From the NCBI GenBank assembly GCA_002480525.1, contig DLCH01000007.1, positions 1,464 through 42,874 of the forward strand: a stretch of 41,411 bases of DNA. The letters run 5' to 3'. The notes below the pieces were generated by a model that was not told the origin of the DNA, ran no database searches, and worked only from the letters and a program-made list of their open reading frames with translations. Position numbers and translations under genes: made by a program. This document shows positions 15,304 through 24,674 of the stretch, in pieces. The stretch comes from Gammaproteobacteria bacterium UBA7803 (GTDB lineage Bacteria; Pseudomonadota; Gammaproteobacteria; Pseudomonadales; Azotimanducaceae). The first letter of the stretch is position 1. The number at the start of each line of letters is the position of its first letter.

Positions 15304-17223
15304 ATGGTTGCGATGCTCCGACCGTTCACCAATCTGGTCGCTGTGGCCCTGGCCCTGGCCCTGCTGGCCGTGCTGCTGCTGGCCTCCAGCGGCGGCGACG
15401 ACCGGCGCCAGCGCCAGCTCGACCACGGCCTGCGGGAGCTGCGCGAGATCGGCACCGCCATACAGTCCGAGGTGGTGACTGCGGACGGCCTCGAGCTGGA
15501 CGTCAGCGACCGCTTCCGTGCCCTCGAGCTCGCCTACAGCACCGTGACCGATCAGCTCGAAACCCTGGCCGGCGAGATCCGCGCCGAGCAGGACAGCGCC
15601 GTACGCCAGGCCCGCGCCGTCGCCTTCCAGGCGTTCAACGCCATCGACGCGGCCCAGCGCGAACGCGTGCCCGCCGACGAGGTGGTGCGGCGCCTGGAGG
15701 AAATCGCCGCCGAGAGCGCCGTCCTGCAAGCCGACGTGGCCGCCTTTTCCCGGGATCAGCAGGCCTACCTGACCCTGCGGGACGACATTCAGGAACAGGG
15801 CCGGGACCTGGTGCGCCGGCTGCGTCAGCGCGGCTACGAGACCGCCGCCGACGCCGCCTTCGCCGGCCTGCAGCAGGCCCTCGACCGCATCCGCCGCACC
15901 GTCGCCAGCGACACCGCGCCGGTGGACACCACCCTGGCCCGGCTGCGCGAGATCGCCGTGCCCGTGGCCGCCCTGGGCGACGAGCTCGACGCCCTCGCCG
16001 GGCGCGTTTCGGAGCTGCTGGCGCTGCGCATCGCCGCGAGCGGCCATCTGAACCGGGTCACCGCCAGCTCGGTGCCGGAGCTGGCCGAGGGCCTGCGCGA
16101 ATCGGTGGGCGGCGACTATCTGTTCACCCTGCGCACGGTCAGCGAAGCCCGGGTCCTGCTCAACGTCTACACGCTCATGATGCTGCTGATCCTCGTTTAC
16201 TTCGGCGTGCGGCTGCAGCTCAACCACCGGGTGCTCAACCGGTCGCACATGCTGCTCGAGGAGCGGGTCAAGGAGCGGACCCAGGAGCTCGAGTCCGCCT
16301 ACGACGACCTGAAGGAATCCCAGGTGCAGCTCGTCCAGGCCGAGAAGATGTCGTCCCTCGGTCAGCTCGTGGCCGGCGTGGTCCACGAGATCAACACGCC
16401 GCTGCTGTACGTGATGAACAACACCGAGATGACCCACGAGACCATCGGCGAGGTGGAGCGGGACCTGGAGCCCCTGCGGGAGCTGGTCCGCTGCCTGAAG
16501 GAGCCCGAGATGGACAAGACCAGGGTGCGCACGCTGCTGGACGACCTGCGCAACACCCTGGACGTCGACGCCCTGGACGAGAGCCTGGGCGAGATCTCCT
16601 CCCTCACCGCCGACAGCAAGGAGGGCCTCGAGGACATCGACGCCCTGGTGAAGAGCCTGAAGGACTTCTCCCGCCTCGACCGCGCCACCTTCGACCGGTT
16701 CGACGTGCGCGACGGCCTGGAGAAGACGCTGCTGATCACCAAGAACCTGCTCAAGTACGGCATCGAGGTGGAGCGGGAGTTCGGCGACGTGCCGGAGATC
16801 CTGTGCGCGCCGTCCCGGGTCAATCAGGTGTTCATCAACCTCATCACCAACGCCGCCCAGGCGATGGACGGCGAGGGCCGCCTGACGATCCGGACCGACG
16901 CGGACGACGACTGGGTGCGGGTCTCCATCAGCGACACCGGCTGCGGCATTCCCCAGGAAAACCTCGACAAGGTGCTCGACCCGTTCTTCACGACCAAGCC
17001 CGTCGGCCAGGGCACGGGCCTCGGCCTGTCCATCGTCCGCAAGATCATGGACGAGCACCGCGGCCGGCTGGACATCGACTCCACGGTCGGCGAGGGCACG
17101 TCGATCACGCTCAGTTTCCCGGTGGACGGCCAGGTGCCGCAGTCCGCACCGACGCAGGACTCGCCCGAGACCACGCCCGGGGCCGGCACGGCGCACGACA
17201 CGGACGCAGCGGAGGCCGCATAA
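15304..17223 (+). CDS. Membrane sensor histidine kinase
   Basis: The 639-residue kinase has two membrane helices (about residues 8-27 and 285-303) enclosing a largely helical periplasmic region of about 255 residues. A coiled coil (EERVKERTQELESAYDDLKES) leads into the kinase core. The H-box is LVAGVVHEINTPL with phosphoacceptor His361. The ATP-binding domain shows NLITNAAQAM, DTGCGIP and FFTTKPVGQGTGLGLSIV. An insertion of about 130 residues lies between the H-box and the N-box. The next gene starts immediately after the TAA, so this kinase probably phosphorylates the double-receiver protein. Confidence 0.93.
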   Translation: MVAMLRPFTNLVAVALALALLAVLLLASSGGDDRRQRQLDHGLRELREIGTAIQSEVVTADGLELDVSDRFRALELAYSTVTDQLETLAGEIRAEQDSAVRQARAVAFQAFNAIDAAQRERVPADEVVRRLEEIAAESAVLQADVAAFSRDQQAYLTLRDDIQEQGRDLVRRLRQRGYETAADAAFAGLQQALDRIRRTVASDTAPVDTTLARLREIAVPVAALGDELDALAGRVSELLALRIAASGHLNRVTASSVPELAEGLRESVGGDYLFTLRTVSEARVLLNVYTLMMLLILVYFGVRLQLNHRVLNRSHMLLEERVKERTQELESAYDDLKESQVQLVQAEKMSSLGQLVAGVVHEINTPLLYVMNNTEMTHETIGEVERDLEPLRELVRCLKEPEMDKTRVRTLLDDLRNTLDVDALDESLGEISSLTADSKEGLEDIDALVKSLKDFSRLDRATFDRFDVRDGLEKTLLITKNLLKYGIEVEREFGDVPEILCAPSRVNQVFINLITNAAQAMDGEGRLTIRTDADDDWVRVSISDTGCGIPQENLDKVLDPFFTTKPVGQGTGLGLSIVRKIMDEHRGRLDIDSTVGEGTSITLSFPVDGQVPQSAPTQDSPETTPGAGTAHDTDAAEAA

Positions 17224-18288
17224 ATGGAAGCAGCAGCGAGAAAGGCGAACGTCATGTTCGTGGACGACGAGCGGCGCGTGCTGACGTCCATGCGCGCGCT
17301 GTTCCGCCGCGACTACAACGTTCACCTCGCCAACTCCGGCGACGAGGCGCTGGCGCTGCTGGAGCGCCAGGACATGGACGTGATCGTGTCCGACCAGCGC
17401 ATGCCCGGCATGACCGGCGTGGACGTTCTGAAGGCCTGCAAGCAGCGCGCCCCGCGCGCCATGCGCATCCTGCTGACCGGCTACGCCGACAAGGATGCGA
17501 TCGCGGCGAGCATCAACGAGGGCGAGGTGTTCCGCTACCTGACCAAGCCCTGCGCCCGGGAGACGCTGCGGGAAACCGTAGCCATGGCCGTCGATGCCGC
17601 AGGGCTGGGGATACCCGAGGCGGCACCGCCGACCCTGGAACCCGATACCGCCGTCGGCCGCGAAGCCCGGGAGGCGCCGACTGCGCCGGGCGCCGACGCG
17701 CCGGCTCCGATGCCGTCGCCGGCTGCCACACGGGCGCCGGCGCCCGCTCAGAGCTCGCCCGCCCGCGGCTCGGCGGAGCTGCTCGTGCTGTCCACCGACG
17801 GTGAGTTCACCACGGCGCTGGAGGCGGCGCTGGGAACGAGCTACCGGATTCACAGCGTGGCGAACGTGGAGCATGCGATCGCCGTCCTGGAAGACAACCC
17901 GATCGGCGTGCTGATCACCGACATGGCCGTCAACGGCGACGAGGTGCAGGCCCTGACCACGCAGCTCAAGCACTGCGTCCCGGAGCTGGTGACCATCGTC
18001 GCCAGCGACCACTCGGACGCGCACCGGCTCATCGACCTGATCAACGGCGGCCAGGTGTTCCGCTTCCTGCTCAAGCCGATCAAGCCGAAGCAGACGGCCA
18101 TCTGGATCGACTCGGCCATCGGCAAGCATCTGGAACTGGTGAAGAACCCGCGCCTGGTGGCCCGTCACGCCGTGGCGGCGCCGGCGTCGAGCTCCCTGTT
18201 GAGCCTCGGCGACAAGCTGATCCGCAGCCTCGCCTCGCGCTTCCTGCGAACCCGCGGCGCGGCGGCCGCACCCGGAGGTGACGCCTGA
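17224..18288 (+). CDS. Response regulator with two receiver domains and no DNA-binding output
   Basis: Of 354 residues, the first receiver (about 8-125) is complete: Asp14/Asp15, phosphoacceptor Asp57, Thr in LLTGY and Lys in LTKP. This sequence type is common in RpfG-like regulators. A proline/alanine linker (about 130-180) leads to a second receiver-like domain (about 182-300). It keeps an aspartate at the phosphorylation position (Asp233) and LLKP, but has LSTDGE in place of the paired acidic residues, so phosphorylation there is doubtful. No effector domain follows. It abuts the kinase gene and overlaps the TPR-TonB gene by one base (TGATG). Confidence 0.88.
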   Translation: MEAAARKANVMFVDDERRVLTSMRALFRRDYNVHLANSGDEALALLERQDMDVIVSDQRMPGMTGVDVLKACKQRAPRAMRILLTGYADKDAIAASINEGEVFRYLTKPCARETLRETVAMAVDAAGLGIPEAAPPTLEPDTAVGREAREAPTAPGADAPAPMPSPAATRAPAPAQSSPARGSAELLVLSTDGEFTTALEAALGTSYRIHSVANVEHAIAVLEDNPIGVLITDMAVNGDEVQALTTQLKHCVPELVTIVASDHSDAHRLIDLINGGQVFRFLLKPIKPKQTAIWIDSAIGKHLELVKNPRLVARHAVAAPASSSLLSLGDKLIRSLASRFLRTRGAAAAPGGDA

Positions 18289-19691
18289 TGAGCGACGCGA
18301 CCACGTTCGAGGAGCTCTCCGCCAGCCAGGGCCGGATCAGCGACAGCTTCGGGCTCGCCGCCTGGGCGGCCGTTTTCGGTGTGCTCGCCGCCTGGTGGCT
18401 CATCAAGGCCGACGCGCCCCTGGACCAGGCGGGCACCTTCGGCACCACCCAGGTGCTGAGCACGCCCCTCACCCAGGTCAACCAGGCCGGTCAGAGCCTG
18501 ACGGAGCGGGGCGACACCGCCTTCGCCGCCGGCGACCTCGTCACCCCGGCCGGGGACAACGCGCTGTACTACTACCAGGAGGCGCTTGCCGCCACGCCCG
18601 GCGACGCGGCCGCACAGCAGGGCCTCGCCCAGGTGCTCGAGTACCTGCTGAACGAAGCCGAATCCGCCATCTTCCACAGCGACTTCGACCAGGCCCGGGA
18701 GAACGCCGCCAAGGTGCTCGGCATCGACCCCGACAACGAGCACGCCCTGGACGTCAACCTGCGCGCCGCCCAGCTCAAGCGGGTGGAGTCCCTGCTCAAC
18801 CGCGCCGTGGCCCTGTACGCCCAGGGCCGGCTGACCGCGCCGGAGGGCGAGAACGCCGCGGCGATGTACCAGCAGGTGCTCGCCCTCGACCCGGACAACG
18901 AAGCCGCCAGGCAGGGCATCGAGTCGGTGGTGCAGCGGGTGGTCGCGAACGCCGAATCGGCCATGTACGCCGGCAACGTGGAGCAGGGCCGGGCCTATCT
19001 GCGCCAGGCCAAATCCCTCAATCCCCAGGCGCCGGGCATCGCCACCCTGGAGCAGACCGAGCAGAACCTGCGGCAGCTCAGGCAGAGCCAGCAGGTGAAG
19101 GAGCAGCTGCTCGCCGCCGCGGACGCCCTGCAGTCCGACCGGCTGATGCCGCCCGCCGACCCCAACGCCTTCACCCTCTACAGCCGCGTGCTGGAGGTGG
19201 AGCCGGACTCCGCCGCCGCAAAGCGCGGCCTGGAGCTGGTGCGGGAAGGCCTGATCGACCGCGCCCGGACGCTGCTCGCCGCCGACGACATGGCGGAGAC
19301 CTTCGCCAACCTGGACGCCGCCGAGCGCGCCGGCGCCAGCGCCACGCTGATCGCCGGGTTGCGCGAGGAAGCGGAATACCGCCAGCGCCTGCTCGACGCC
19401 GCGGCGGGCCGGTTCGAGGAGCTCTATCCCCTCTCCGACCTGAAGCCCATCCGCCAGCAGGCGCCGAGCTACCCGCGCACGGCCCCCCGCAACGCCAGCG
19501 GCTCGGTGGAAATGCACATGACCGTCACCGAGACCGGCGACGTGCGCGACGTCGAGGTGCTCGGCACCCCGCGCGAATACTTCGAACGCGCCGCCGTGCA
19601 GGCGGTGCGCAACTGGCGCTTCGAGCCGGTGATCGAGAACGGCCAGCCCATTCCCGTGCGGGTGGCCGTGAAGGTCACGTTCGAGTCCTGA
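18288..19691 (+). CDS. TPR-repeat protein with C-terminal TonB domain
   Basis: This 467-residue protein has one N-terminal membrane helix (about residues 22-40, LAAWAAVFGVLAAWWLI). Repeated tetratricopeptide-like units follow (about 65-360), each with forms such as YYQEALAATPGDAAAQQGL and MYQQVLALDPDNEAARQGI. The C-terminal TonB fold (about 385-467) includes YPRTAPRNASGSVEM, DVEVLGTP and AVRNWRFEPV. TonB domains transmit inner-membrane energy or contact outer-membrane receptors. No exbB/exbD or receptor is nearby, so its partner is unknown. Its overlap with the receiver gene points to joint function with the kinase. Confidence 0.87.
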   Translation: MSDATTFEELSASQGRISDSFGLAAWAAVFGVLAAWWLIKADAPLDQAGTFGTTQVLSTPLTQVNQAGQSLTERGDTAFAAGDLVTPAGDNALYYYQEALAATPGDAAAQQGLAQVLEYLLNEAESAIFHSDFDQARENAAKVLGIDPDNEHALDVNLRAAQLKRVESLLNRAVALYAQGRLTAPEGENAAAMYQQVLALDPDNEAARQGIESVVQRVVANAESAMYAGNVEQGRAYLRQAKSLNPQAPGIATLEQTEQNLRQLRQSQQVKEQLLAAADALQSDRLMPPADPNAFTLYSRVLEVEPDSAAAKRGLELVREGLIDRARTLLAADDMAETFANLDAAERAGASATLIAGLREEAEYRQRLLDAAAGRFEELYPLSDLKPIRQQAPSYPRTAPRNASGSVEMHMTVTETGDVRDVEVLGTPREYFERAAVQAVRNWRFEPVIENGQPIPVRVAVKVTFES

Positions 19692-19700
19692 ACCCGCCCA

Positions 19701-19825
19701 CCGTAGGAGCGGCCTCCCGGCCGCGACCGGCCGCCGCGACGCGGCGGCCGACCCCGTTCGCTCGGGTTATTCGGGGCGGCGGTCAGGCGTGTACGCGATC
19801 GCGGCCGGGAGGCCGCTCCTACGGG
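19701..19825. repeat. REP-like family 1 inverted pair (REPIN-like)
   Basis: An inverted copy (19701-19726) and a direct copy (19797-19825) of the family-1 element also seen at 1362-1390 flank a nearly perfect GC palindrome of 23 bp (19728-19750). The pair-in-opposite-orientation layout is that of REPIN elements. It begins 10 bp after the TonB-gene stop and may also act as a terminator or mRNA stabiliser. No RAYT transposase is in the window. Confidence 0.7.
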
Positions 19826-19880
19826 CCGGATGCGCGATCTGTCATCCTGCGCTGGAGCGCCAGGCCCTACACGCCACCAG

Positions 19881-20009
19881 TGGGAGCGCTCTCCTGGGCG
19901 CGAGACCCTACATTCCACCTGTGGGAGCGCTCTCCTGAGCGCGAACGGCCGGGCGAAGCCCGGCCGCTGTGCACGCGACCCTGCTATCGCGCTCCGGAGA
20001 GCGCTCCCA
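19881..20009. repeat. REP-like family 2, three copies
   Basis: Copies of TGGGAGCGCTCTCC followed by a GCGCGA end occur at 19881-19903 and 19922-19944 (direct) and 19987-20009 (inverted). The hairpin CGGCCGGGC/GCCCGGCCG with loop GAA (19946-19966) lies between them. Together with family 1 these fill the 333-bp gap between the convergent TonB and pntB genes; no gene is seen in it. Confidence 0.72.
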
Positions 20010-20024
20010 CAGGGTCCGCGCGGC

Positions 20025-21382
<1,358 letters not shown>

Positions 21383-21386
<4 letters not shown>

Positions 21387-21685
21387 CGCTGACCTCCCGC
21401 CTGGGGCTGATCCTTCTTCTTGAACATGCTCAGCATGCGGTTGGTGACCATGTATCCGCCCACCACGTTGATGGTGGCGAAGGTCACCGCAGCCACGCCG
21501 AGCACCGTGGCGAGGCCGTGCACGTCGGTGCCGGCGGCGGCCAGGGCGCCCACCATGGTGATGCCGGAGATGGCGTTGGCGCCGGACATCAGCGGCGTGT
21601 GCAGCGTCGCCGGCACCTTGGAGATGAGTTCGAAGCCGAGGAAGATGGAGAGCATCAACACCAGGCCCAACAGTACCGCTTCCAT
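21383..21685 (-). CDS. pntA2: NAD(P) transhydrogenase subunit alpha part 2 (membrane)
   Basis: The 100-residue protein is the membrane segment of the alpha subunit, separate from the NAD-binding part as in Rhodospirillum rubrum and unlike the fused E. coli PntA. Three helices include the signature SKVPATLHTPLMSGANAISGI. It lies 14 bp after pntA1 and overlaps pntB by four bases. Confidence 0.95.
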
Positions 21686-21699
21686 AGTCGTCTCCCCGC

Positions 21700-22827
21700 T
21701 TACAGATTCTTGATGGTTTCGTTGACGATGGCGCCGTCCCGGGTGATGACACAGCTCTTGATGATGTCGTCCTCCGGGTCGAGGTCGAGCTTCTTCTCGT
21801 CGCTGTCCCAGAACTCGTCGATCAGGTTGAACAGGTTCGCCGAGTACATGTCGCTGGCGTTGCGCGCGACCTCGGAGGGCAGATTGCCCTGGCCGATGAT
21901 CTTCACGCCGTTCACGTCGACGATCTCGTTGACCTTCGAGCCCTCGACGTTGCCGCCGGTCTCCACCGCCATGTCGACGATGACGCTGCCGGGCTGCATG
22001 GCGCGCACCATGTCGCCGGAGACGATCACCGGCGCCTTGCGGCCGAACACCTGGGCGGTGGTGATGACCACGTCGGAGCGCGCGATCACCTCCTTCTGGC
22101 CCTGCTTCTGCTTCTCGATCTGCTCGGGCGTCAACTCCTTGGCGTAGCCCTGATCCGTCTGGCCGGTGTCGCCGAGATCGATCTCGATGAACTTGGCGCC
22201 CAGCGACTGCACCTGCTCGGCGACGACCGGACGGGTGTCGAAGGCCTCGACCCGGGCGCCCAGCCGCTTGGCCGTGGCGATGGCCTGCAGCCCCGCCACG
22301 CCGGCGCCGATGACGAACACCCGGGCCGGCGCGATGGTGCCGGCCGGGGTCATCATCATCGGCAGGATCTTCGGCGAGTGATAGGCCGCCTGGATCACCG
22401 TGACGTAGCCGGCGAGGTTGGCCTGGGACGACAGCGCGTCCATCTTCTGGGCCCGGGTGCTGCGGGGGATCATCTCCATGGAGATGGCCGTAACCCCCTT
22501 GGACGCCAGCTTCTCCACCAGCGCCTTCTCGTTGAACGGATCGAGAAAGCTCACGTGCAGGCAGCCCGACTTCAGGGCGTCGACGTCCTCGTCGCCGGGC
22601 TTGCGGACCCGCAGCACGATGTCGGCTTCGCCGAGCAGCGCCCGCCGGTCCGAGGCGATGGTCGCGCCGGCCTCCTCGTAGGCCGCGTCCGGAAAGCCCG
22701 CCACCTCGCCGCAGCCCGTCTCGATCTTCACGTCGAATCCGGCGGTCTTCAGCTTCTTGACCGTCAGCGGCACGAGCGCCGCGCGGCGTTCGCCGGGCCA
22801 GGTCTCCTTAGGCACCCCTATGAGCAT
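21700..22827 (-). CDS. pntA1: NAD(P) transhydrogenase subunit alpha part 1 (NAD-binding)
   Basis: This soluble 375-residue domain I resembles alanine dehydrogenase. MLIGVPKETWPGERRAALVP starts it; the NAD-binding Rossmann motif VIGAGVAGLQAIATAKRLGA and the mobile loop region GYAKEL follow. It binds NAD(H) and gives hydride to domain III of PntB. A GGGGG-type ribosome site precedes the ATG. It is the first gene of pntA1-pntA2-pntB and is divergent from the TRAP transporter operon across 198 bp. Confidence 0.96.
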   Translation of the reverse strand: MLIGVPKETWPGERRAALVPLTVKKLKTAGFDVKIETGCGEVAGFPDAAYEEAGATIASDRRALLGEADIVLRVRKPGDEDVDALKSGCLHVSFLDPFNEKALVEKLASKGVTAISMEMIPRSTRAQKMDALSSQANLAGYVTVIQAAYHSPKILPMMMTPAGTIAPARVFVIGAGVAGLQAIATAKRLGARVEAFDTRPVVAEQVQSLGAKFIEIDLGDTGQTDQGYAKELTPEQIEKQKQGQKEVIARSDVVITTAQVFGRKAPVIVSGDMVRAMQPGSVIVDMAVETGGNVEGSKVNEIVDVNGVKIIGQGNLPSEVARNASDMYSANLFNLIDEFWDSDEKKLDLDPEDDIIKSCVITRDGAIVNETIKNL

Positions 22828-22879
22828 GCATTCCCCCTGTCAGATCGACGCGCGATGCTGCACCGCGCAAAAACGGGAC

Positions 22880-22908
22880 AAACTAGCCAAACGCGGCATG
22901 GATGACAA
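22880..22908 (-). promoter_or_regulatory. Candidate sigma70 promoter for the pnt operon
   Basis: On the minus strand TTGTCA (22908-22903) and TAGTTT (22885-22880) are 17 bp apart and end about 53 bp before the pntA1 ATG. The -35 differs from consensus at one base and the -10 at three, so this is a moderate match. Confidence 0.4.
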
Positions 22909-23025
22909 CTGCGGCATTGTGAGCGTTCTTGCAACCACCGGCCACTCTCCAGACAATCCCGTGGCCACCGCGGACGAACGTCGAATCGTCGCGTAGCGGG
23001 CGGCAAGACAGCGTGAAGGGGGAGC

Positions 23026-24153
23026 ATGAGCCGGGGGAGCATCAGCCATCGGGCCGCCGCCGTGGCGGTCGTCACTGCCCTGCTGACGGGCATCGTCGGC
23101 AGCCTGGCGCTGCGCCCGCCGGGGACGGCCCCCCAGGCCGCAGACCCGGGCGGAATCGCCGGTTTCGGCAGCGACACGCGCATCCGCTGGCGGGTGCCGG
23201 TGGCGTTCGCCACCAACCTGCCTGCCCTCGGCGACAATGCCGTCTACGTCAGCGAGACCCTCGACACGGTGAGCGCCGGCAGCGTCCGGGTGGATCTCTA
23301 CGAGCCCGCCGAGATCGTGCCGCCCTTCTCCATCACCGACGCGGTGCGCGACGGCAAGGTGGAGGCGGGCTATACCTGGCTCGGCTACGACCAGGGCAAG
23401 ATCCCCGCGTCCGCGCTGCTCGGCGCCGTGCCGTTCGGCATGGAGCCCTGGGAATTCTCCGCCTGGTGGTTCGAGGCCGGCGGCCGGGAGCTCGGCGAAG
23501 CCCTGTACCACCGGAACAACGTGCACCCGCTGTTCTGCGGCATCACCGGGCCCGAGACCGCCGGCTGGTTCCGCGAGCCCGTGGAATCCCTGGAGGACGT
23601 GCGGGGCCTCAAGATCCGCTTCGCCGGCATCGGCGGCAAGGTCATCGAGCGCGCCGGCGCGTCCGTGACCATGCTGCCCGGCGGCGAGATCTTCCAGGCC
23701 CTGGAGAAGGGCGCCATCGACGCCACCGAGTACGCCCTGCCCGTCGTGGACCAGAAGCTCGGTTTCAGCCGCATCGCCTCCTACAACTACTATCCCGGCT
23801 GGCACCAGCCGGCCACCGCCGCCCACCTGGTGGTGAACCTCGATCGCTGGCGCGCCCTGGCGCCGTCCACCCAGGCCCTGCTCGAAGCCGTCTGCACCGC
23901 CGGCGTCACCCGCAACCTGGCCCGCTCCGAGGGCCTGCAGGGCCCCATCATCCGCGACTTCGCGAGCCGCGGCGTCCGGGTCGAGACCCTGCCGGAGAGC
24001 GTGCTGCGGGAGCTGGAGCGGATCACCGGACAGGTGCTCGCCGAGGAAGCGGCCGCAGACGAGGACTTCGCCCGGATACTCGAGTCCCAGCAGGCGTTCC
24101 GGGCGGACTACGCCCACTGGAAACGCCGCGCCTATCTGCCCCGGGATTTCTGA
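23026..24153 (+). CDS. TRAP transporter substrate-binding protein (DctP type)
   Basis: This 375-residue periplasmic protein begins with a signal segment (AAAVAVVTALLTGIVGSLAL) and is preceded by a strong GGGGGAG ribosome site. The DctP fold shows YEPAEIVPPFSITDAVRDGKVEAGY, SLEDVRGLKIRFAGIGG with the conserved arginine that usually binds a substrate carboxylate, and GGEIFQALEKGAIDATEY. It captures an organic acid, probably a carboxylate, for the two membrane subunits that follow. Its stop overlaps the next ATG (TGATG). The precise substrate is not evident. Confidence 0.9.
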   Translation: MSRGSISHRAAAVAVVTALLTGIVGSLALRPPGTAPQAADPGGIAGFGSDTRIRWRVPVAFATNLPALGDNAVYVSETLDTVSAGSVRVDLYEPAEIVPPFSITDAVRDGKVEAGYTWLGYDQGKIPASALLGAVPFGMEPWEFSAWWFEAGGRELGEALYHRNNVHPLFCGITGPETAGWFREPVESLEDVRGLKIRFAGIGGKVIERAGASVTMLPGGEIFQALEKGAIDATEYALPVVDQKLGFSRIASYNYYPGWHQPATAAHLVVNLDRWRALAPSTQALLEAVCTAGVTRNLARSEGLQGPIIRDFASRGVRVETLPESVLRELERITGQVLAEEAAADEDFARILESQQAFRADYAHWKRRAYLPRDF

Positions 24154-24674
24154 TGCTGCCCGAGACGGCCTTCTCGAGACGGGTGGACGCCCTGCTGGTG
24201 GCCATCGGCCGGGCCGTCTCCTGGGTCTGGCTGGTGCTGCTGGGGATCATCGTGCTCAACGTGCTGCTGCGCTACGCCTTCGGCGAAGGCCGCATCGAGT
24301 TCGAAGAGATTCAGTGGCATCTGTATTCCATCGGCTTTCTGCTGGGCATGTCCTACGCCGTTCAGGCGGACACCCACATCCGCGTGGACGTTATCCACGA
24401 ACGCCTGTCGCCCCGCGCCCAGGCCTGGATCGAGCTGTACGGCATCGTCCTGCTGCTGCTGCCGTTCATCGCCCTGGTGCTGATCTTCAGCGTGCCGTTC
24501 GTGCTGCAGAGCTACGCGGTGGGCGAGGTCTCCCAGGCGCCGGGCGGCCTGCCGCTGCGCTGGGCCATCAAGGCGGTGATGCCCCTCGGTTTCGCGCTGC
24601 TGCTGCTCGCCGCGCTGTCGCGCCTGACCCGGGTGTGGAGGTTTCTGTTCCTGTCCGGACACGACGACCGGTGA
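24153..24674 (+). CDS. TRAP transporter small membrane subunit (DctQ type)
   Basis: The 173-residue protein has four predicted helices and the DctQ features LLRYAFGEGRIEFEEIQWHLYSIGFLLGMSYAVQADTHIRVDVI. It pairs with DctM to form the sodium- or proton-driven channel. It overlaps its neighbours on both sides by one and four bases. Confidence 0.92.
   Translation: MLPETAFSRRVDALLVAIGRAVSWVWLVLLGIIVLNVLLRYAFGEGRIEFEEIQWHLYSIGFLLGMSYAVQADTHIRVDVIHERLSPRAQAWIELYGIVLLLLPFIALVLIFSVPFVLQSYAVGEVSQAPGGLPLRWAIKAVMPLGFALLLLAALSRLTRVWRFLFLSGHDDR

Noticed and set aside
15160..18168. Stop-free minus-strand frame of about 1000 codons opposite the kinase and receiver genes
   Set aside because: Composition is typical of antisense to GC-rich coding DNA and no domain is visible; the plus-strand genes have intact motifs.
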